DNA of 64,000 bases from CAYNJG01 sp964397295 (GTDB taxonomy: Bacteria > Planctomycetota > Planctomycetia > Pirellulales > Pirellulaceae), in assembly GCA_964397295.1 (NCBI GenBank), contig CAYNJG010000005.1, forward strand, positions 12,982-76,981, written 5' to 3'. Shown here piece after piece: positions 61,838 to 64,000 of this stretch (position 1 is the stretch's first letter; each line of letters starts with the position of its first letter). The notes beneath the pieces were generated by a model. That model saw nothing but the letters and a program-made list of their open reading frames with translations. It did not search any database and was not told the origin of the DNA. A program made the position numbers and the translations under genes.

Positions 61838-62812
61838 CTACTTGCCGACAGTCTTTTGCTTGTAGTCAACAACGTCCCATGCAAGTCCGCAGAACCGCAT
61901 CACGCGAATGATTGCCCACGTTGGATCGATTTCCCACCACTTGTGCCCATGCAACGCCATGCGCGGGTATGCGTGATGGTTGTTGTGCCAACCTTCGCCG
62001 TAGCTGATCAAGGCGACAAACCAGTTGTTGCGGCTGTCGTCCGTTGTCTTGTAATTGCGATAGCCCCAAATGTGACTTGCCGAGTTCACAAACCAAGTGC
62101 TGTGCAATACGAAGCAAAGTCGCAAGAAGACTCCCCAAACAACGAATGAAGCAGCCATCGTCCAGCCTGCTCCGGCACCATACATCCACTCGCCGTAGGA
62201 ATAGCCAAGGCCCATAACGAGAAGTCCGAATGCAATTTGAATCGGCAAGAACAGTCGTCCGATCCAAACGATGCCCGGGTCTTTCATCATATCCGGTGCC
62301 CACTTTTTCAGGTGAGCTTCGTGTTCTTCGTGCGGCAGATGCCAAGAAAGCCAAACGATGTGGCTCCACCACGTGCCTTCGTTAGGCGAGTGAGGATCGC
62401 CTGGCAGATCGCTGTGGGCGTGGTGCTTACGATGGTTGGCAACCCAATCGACGGCACTTCCTTCTCCGGCCAAGCCGCCGAGGAGTGCACATGTCCAGCG
62501 AACGAATTTGAATGTGCCGAAGCTGGAGTGCGTGAGCAAGCGATGAAAGCCCAAGCAGATTCCTAAGCCGCCTGTGATCCAGTGCAGGCCAGCGGTCAAA
62601 GCCAAGCCTTCCCATGAAAACGTGAATGGTGCTGCCAACGCGCCGACATGTAGAATGCCTAACCAAAAGATGGTGCCCCACGCTCGAACGGTTCGTGCTT
62701 CTGAAGCGTCGCGCTCTTTCTGGACAGTTGCAGCATTGCTGCTGGAAGAATGCTGATGCTTTTTGAGCTTTCGTTTTTTGGCTGCTTCTGCGGCTGCGGC
62801 TGCTGGAGACAT
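61838..62812 (-). CDS. Membrane acyl desaturase (delta-9 acyl-CoA desaturase type)
   Basis: The 324-residue protein has the three histidine boxes of di-iron acyl desaturases: 'HRLLTH', 'HRKHH' and 'HNNHH', each flanked by hydrophobic spans ('TFSWEGLALTAGLHWITGGLGICLG', 'IQIAFGLLVMGLGYSYGEWMYGAGAGW'). A polar, alanine/lysine-rich N-terminus (SPAAAAAEAAKKRKLKKHQHSSSS) precedes the fold. The enzyme introduces a double bond into acyl chains in the membrane, adjusting fluidity. The ATG at 62812 is the fitting start; a longer frame to 63178 enters the divergent gene. It ends in a strong terminator and is probably monocistronic. Confidence 0.93.
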   Translation of the reverse strand: MSPAAAAAEAAKKRKLKKHQHSSSSNAATVQKERDASEARTVRAWGTIFWLGILHVGALAAPFTFSWEGLALTAGLHWITGGLGICLGFHRLLTHSSFGTFKFVRWTCALLGGLAGEGSAVDWVANHRKHHAHSDLPGDPHSPNEGTWWSHIVWLSWHLPHEEHEAHLKKWAPDMMKDPGIVWIGRLFLPIQIAFGLLVMGLGYSYGEWMYGAGAGWTMAASFVVWGVFLRLCFVLHSTWFVNSASHIWGYRNYKTTDDSRNNWFVALISYGEGWHNNHHAYPRMALHGHKWWEIDPTWAIIRVMRFCGLAWDVVDYKQKTVGK

Positions 62813-63032
62813 AAATATATTCGCTTGTATGGCGTTTTGATAAACTGATCTGGATGACAATGCCAATCCGCTCGATCTATTCCTCGACCGAAGCTCACAC
62901 ATTCTATGAGTGAACATGTTTTCAGGGATGACTAGTTGGTGTTCCTCAGGTAAAAGTTGTGTAATAGAGATTTGTGCCGGGAAAGTAGCTGTGGCTTGCC
63001 TAACTGAACCACCACAAAGCGGGGTTAATTGC

Positions 63033-63731
63033 ATGCTTGTTTGTCGCGTCGCCGTCGTTTTGATTGCGTGTTTTGCCGTATCCCTAGAGGCGGAAGAAGT
63101 TGCCAGCAGTGATGCTGTTGCCGAGTCCTCTTCGTACGTAGACAACCATCGTGAAATGCGTGCGTCGTTCATATCCATTGCGAACTGTAGCCAACAGGTT
63201 CGATCGCTATTGCGGAAGCACGCAAGTTCTGATTCGGTTTCCGATCGGATCGCAATGACACTCGATATGGTTTCGATGGTCGAGCAACTGTCGGCAGATC
63301 CACGATTTTCACGCAGCCGTCAAATGAAGCAACTTCGCACGGCATTGTTCACGCGGTTGCGGTCAATTCGTAAGGACTTGGAAGCGGACATTCGGCGAAA
63401 GAAAAAGCAGAAGACCGCATCGGCCACGAAACGAACTCCGACAAAAATCGAGATAGATCCAACGGTTTTAGCTCAGCTGAATCAAGCAGCGAACGGCAAC
63501 GCAAATCAACCTGGCAATGTAAACCAGGCCGGAAACGCCGGAGGTCCGCCAGACCACGCAGCAATGCTGATCGAGGTCATTCAGCGAACAATATCGCCAC
63601 AATCGTGGGACGTGAATGGTGGTGCCTCGTCGATTCAGTATTGGCGACCCGGCATGGCGCTGGTGATCCGAGCACCGGACGGTCTACACCGCGAGCTCAA
63701 TCCACTGCTGCAGCAATTGCGAAAGCAATAA
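63033..63731 (+). CDS. Secreted protein, unknown
   Basis: A 232-residue protein with a signal peptide (LVCRVAVVLIACFAVSLEAEE), a helical central part with basic residues ('RSLLRKHASSDSVSDRIAMTLDM', 'DLEADIRRKKKQKTASATKR'), an Asn/Gly-rich linker ('NGNANQPGNVNQAGNAGGPP') and a small C-terminal module 'VIQRTISPQSWDVNGGASSIQYWRPGMALVIRAPDGLHRELNPLLQQL'. No family recognised; the ending resembles domains found beside Asn/Gly-rich linkers in planctomycete secreted proteins. The ATG at 63033 follows GGGG; an earlier frame from 62910 is rejected. Divergent from the desaturase gene across 220 bases. Confidence 0.6.
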   Translation: MLVCRVAVVLIACFAVSLEAEEVASSDAVAESSSYVDNHREMRASFISIANCSQQVRSLLRKHASSDSVSDRIAMTLDMVSMVEQLSADPRFSRSRQMKQLRTALFTRLRSIRKDLEADIRRKKKQKTASATKRTPTKIEIDPTVLAQLNQAANGNANQPGNVNQAGNAGGPPDHAAMLIEVIQRTISPQSWDVNGGASSIQYWRPGMALVIRAPDGLHRELNPLLQQLRKQ

Positions 63732-63789
63732 GAAGTAGATGTGGCCAAAGATCCAAGGTGGTGCGAGTGGTAACACCATCGCGTACCAA

Positions 63790-64000
63790 CTAGATGAGTT
63801 CCTGGATTGGCTCAATGCCGGAATCGACCAAGTACTGAGGTCGTCCGCTCAAGTCATCAATCGTTGCCGTTCGCACGTCGATGCCCATGTTGTGATAGAG
63901 CGTTGCGAAGACTTCTTGGAATTTGACGGGGCGCTCGATGGCGTGTTCGCCGAGTCGATTCGTTTTTCCTATGACCTGCCCGGTTTTCATTCCGCCGCCG
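63790..64000 (-). CDS. C-terminal end of a DUF1501 family protein
   Basis: Only the last ~69 residues are in the window; the gene continues past the right edge. The visible part 'MKTGQVIGKTNRLGEHAIERPVKFQEVF', 'LYHNMGID' and 'DLSGRPQYLVDSGIEPIQELI' is the conserved C-terminus of DUF1501 proteins. It is separate from the DUF1501 gene at 56875-58293 and probably has its own DUF1549/DUF1553 partner outside the window. Confidence 0.8.
   Translation of the reverse strand, partial: GGGMKTGQVIGKTNRLGEHAIERPVKFQEVFATLYHNMGIDVRTATIDDLSGRPQYLVDSGIEPIQELI

Overview
The window comes from a planctomycete chromosome, most likely a marine Pirellulales (Rhodopirellula-like) bacterium. The evidence is the set of near lineage-restricted families it carries: DUF1549/DUF1553 (PSCyt/PSD) cytochromes with DUF1501 partners, a PVC-type CxxCH haem-binding protein, DUF1571, leucine-rich-repeat proteins behind an 'RRFSLRTML' membrane anchor, PEP-CTERM proteins with dockerin-like calcium repeats, sulfatases, and a tetrahydromethanopterin-type formyltransferase in a non-methanogen. 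About 50 protein genes lie on both strands in short runs. No rRNA, tRNA, CRISPR array, insertion sequence or prophage was recognised.

Layout. 1-3.9 kb, minus strand: truncated AGE-family sugar epimerase, FhcD/Ftr formyltransferase tightly coupled to a 5-formyl-THF cyclo-ligase-like gene, NhaD antiporter. 4-12.2 kb: secreted PEP-CTERM serine protease overlapping an alpha/beta hydrolase, an HTTM membrane protein (plus), an LRR/discoidin protein and a large zinc metalloprotease with a poly-Asp/Glu insert. 12.4-19.7 kb, plus: small HNH protein, octahaem cytochrome-TPR fusion, lepA, a halogenase-like flavoprotein, a Tat-exported DUF3500 protein. 19.7-22.9 kb, minus: KDG kinase and KDPG aldolase in an overlapping pair, LRR protein. 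23-33 kb: propeller/cytochrome/ThuA fusion, a membrane protein built of three internal repeats, sulfatase, esterase, DUF423 protein, degenerate amidohydrolase. 33-45.3 kb: RCC1-SMI1 fusion, molybdopterin oxidoreductase, NIPSNAP and SRPBCC proteins flanking an inverted repeat, M3 oligopeptidase, universal stress protein, trypsin-like protease. 45.4-50.7 kb: B12-binding radical SAM enzyme; then minus-strand lgt (with a PDZ-like insert), panC and folK (with an unexplained C-terminal domain). 51-64 kb: glycosyltransferase, DUF1571, ABC ATPase, DUF1549/DUF1553-DUF1501 pair, EamA transporter, PEP-CTERM matrixin, phosphotransferase, acyl desaturase with a clear terminator, a secreted protein and the end of another DUF1501 gene.

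Functionally the region mixes housekeeping (lepA, lgt, panC, folK), C1 transfer (FhcD plus cyclo-ligase), uronate/polysaccharide catabolism (AGE epimerase, KDG kinase/KDPG aldolase, sulfatase, ThuA and esterase genes) and a large secreted proteome (five proteases, several cytochromes). I saw no large integrated system. The most unusual items are architectures: Lgt with an internal PDZ-like domain, FolK with an extra domain, the three-repeat membrane protein, a candidate flavin-dependent halogenase, and an inverted repeat that supplies the C-terminus of a neighbouring gene. Function calls rest on motifs and recalled families; no database search was run.
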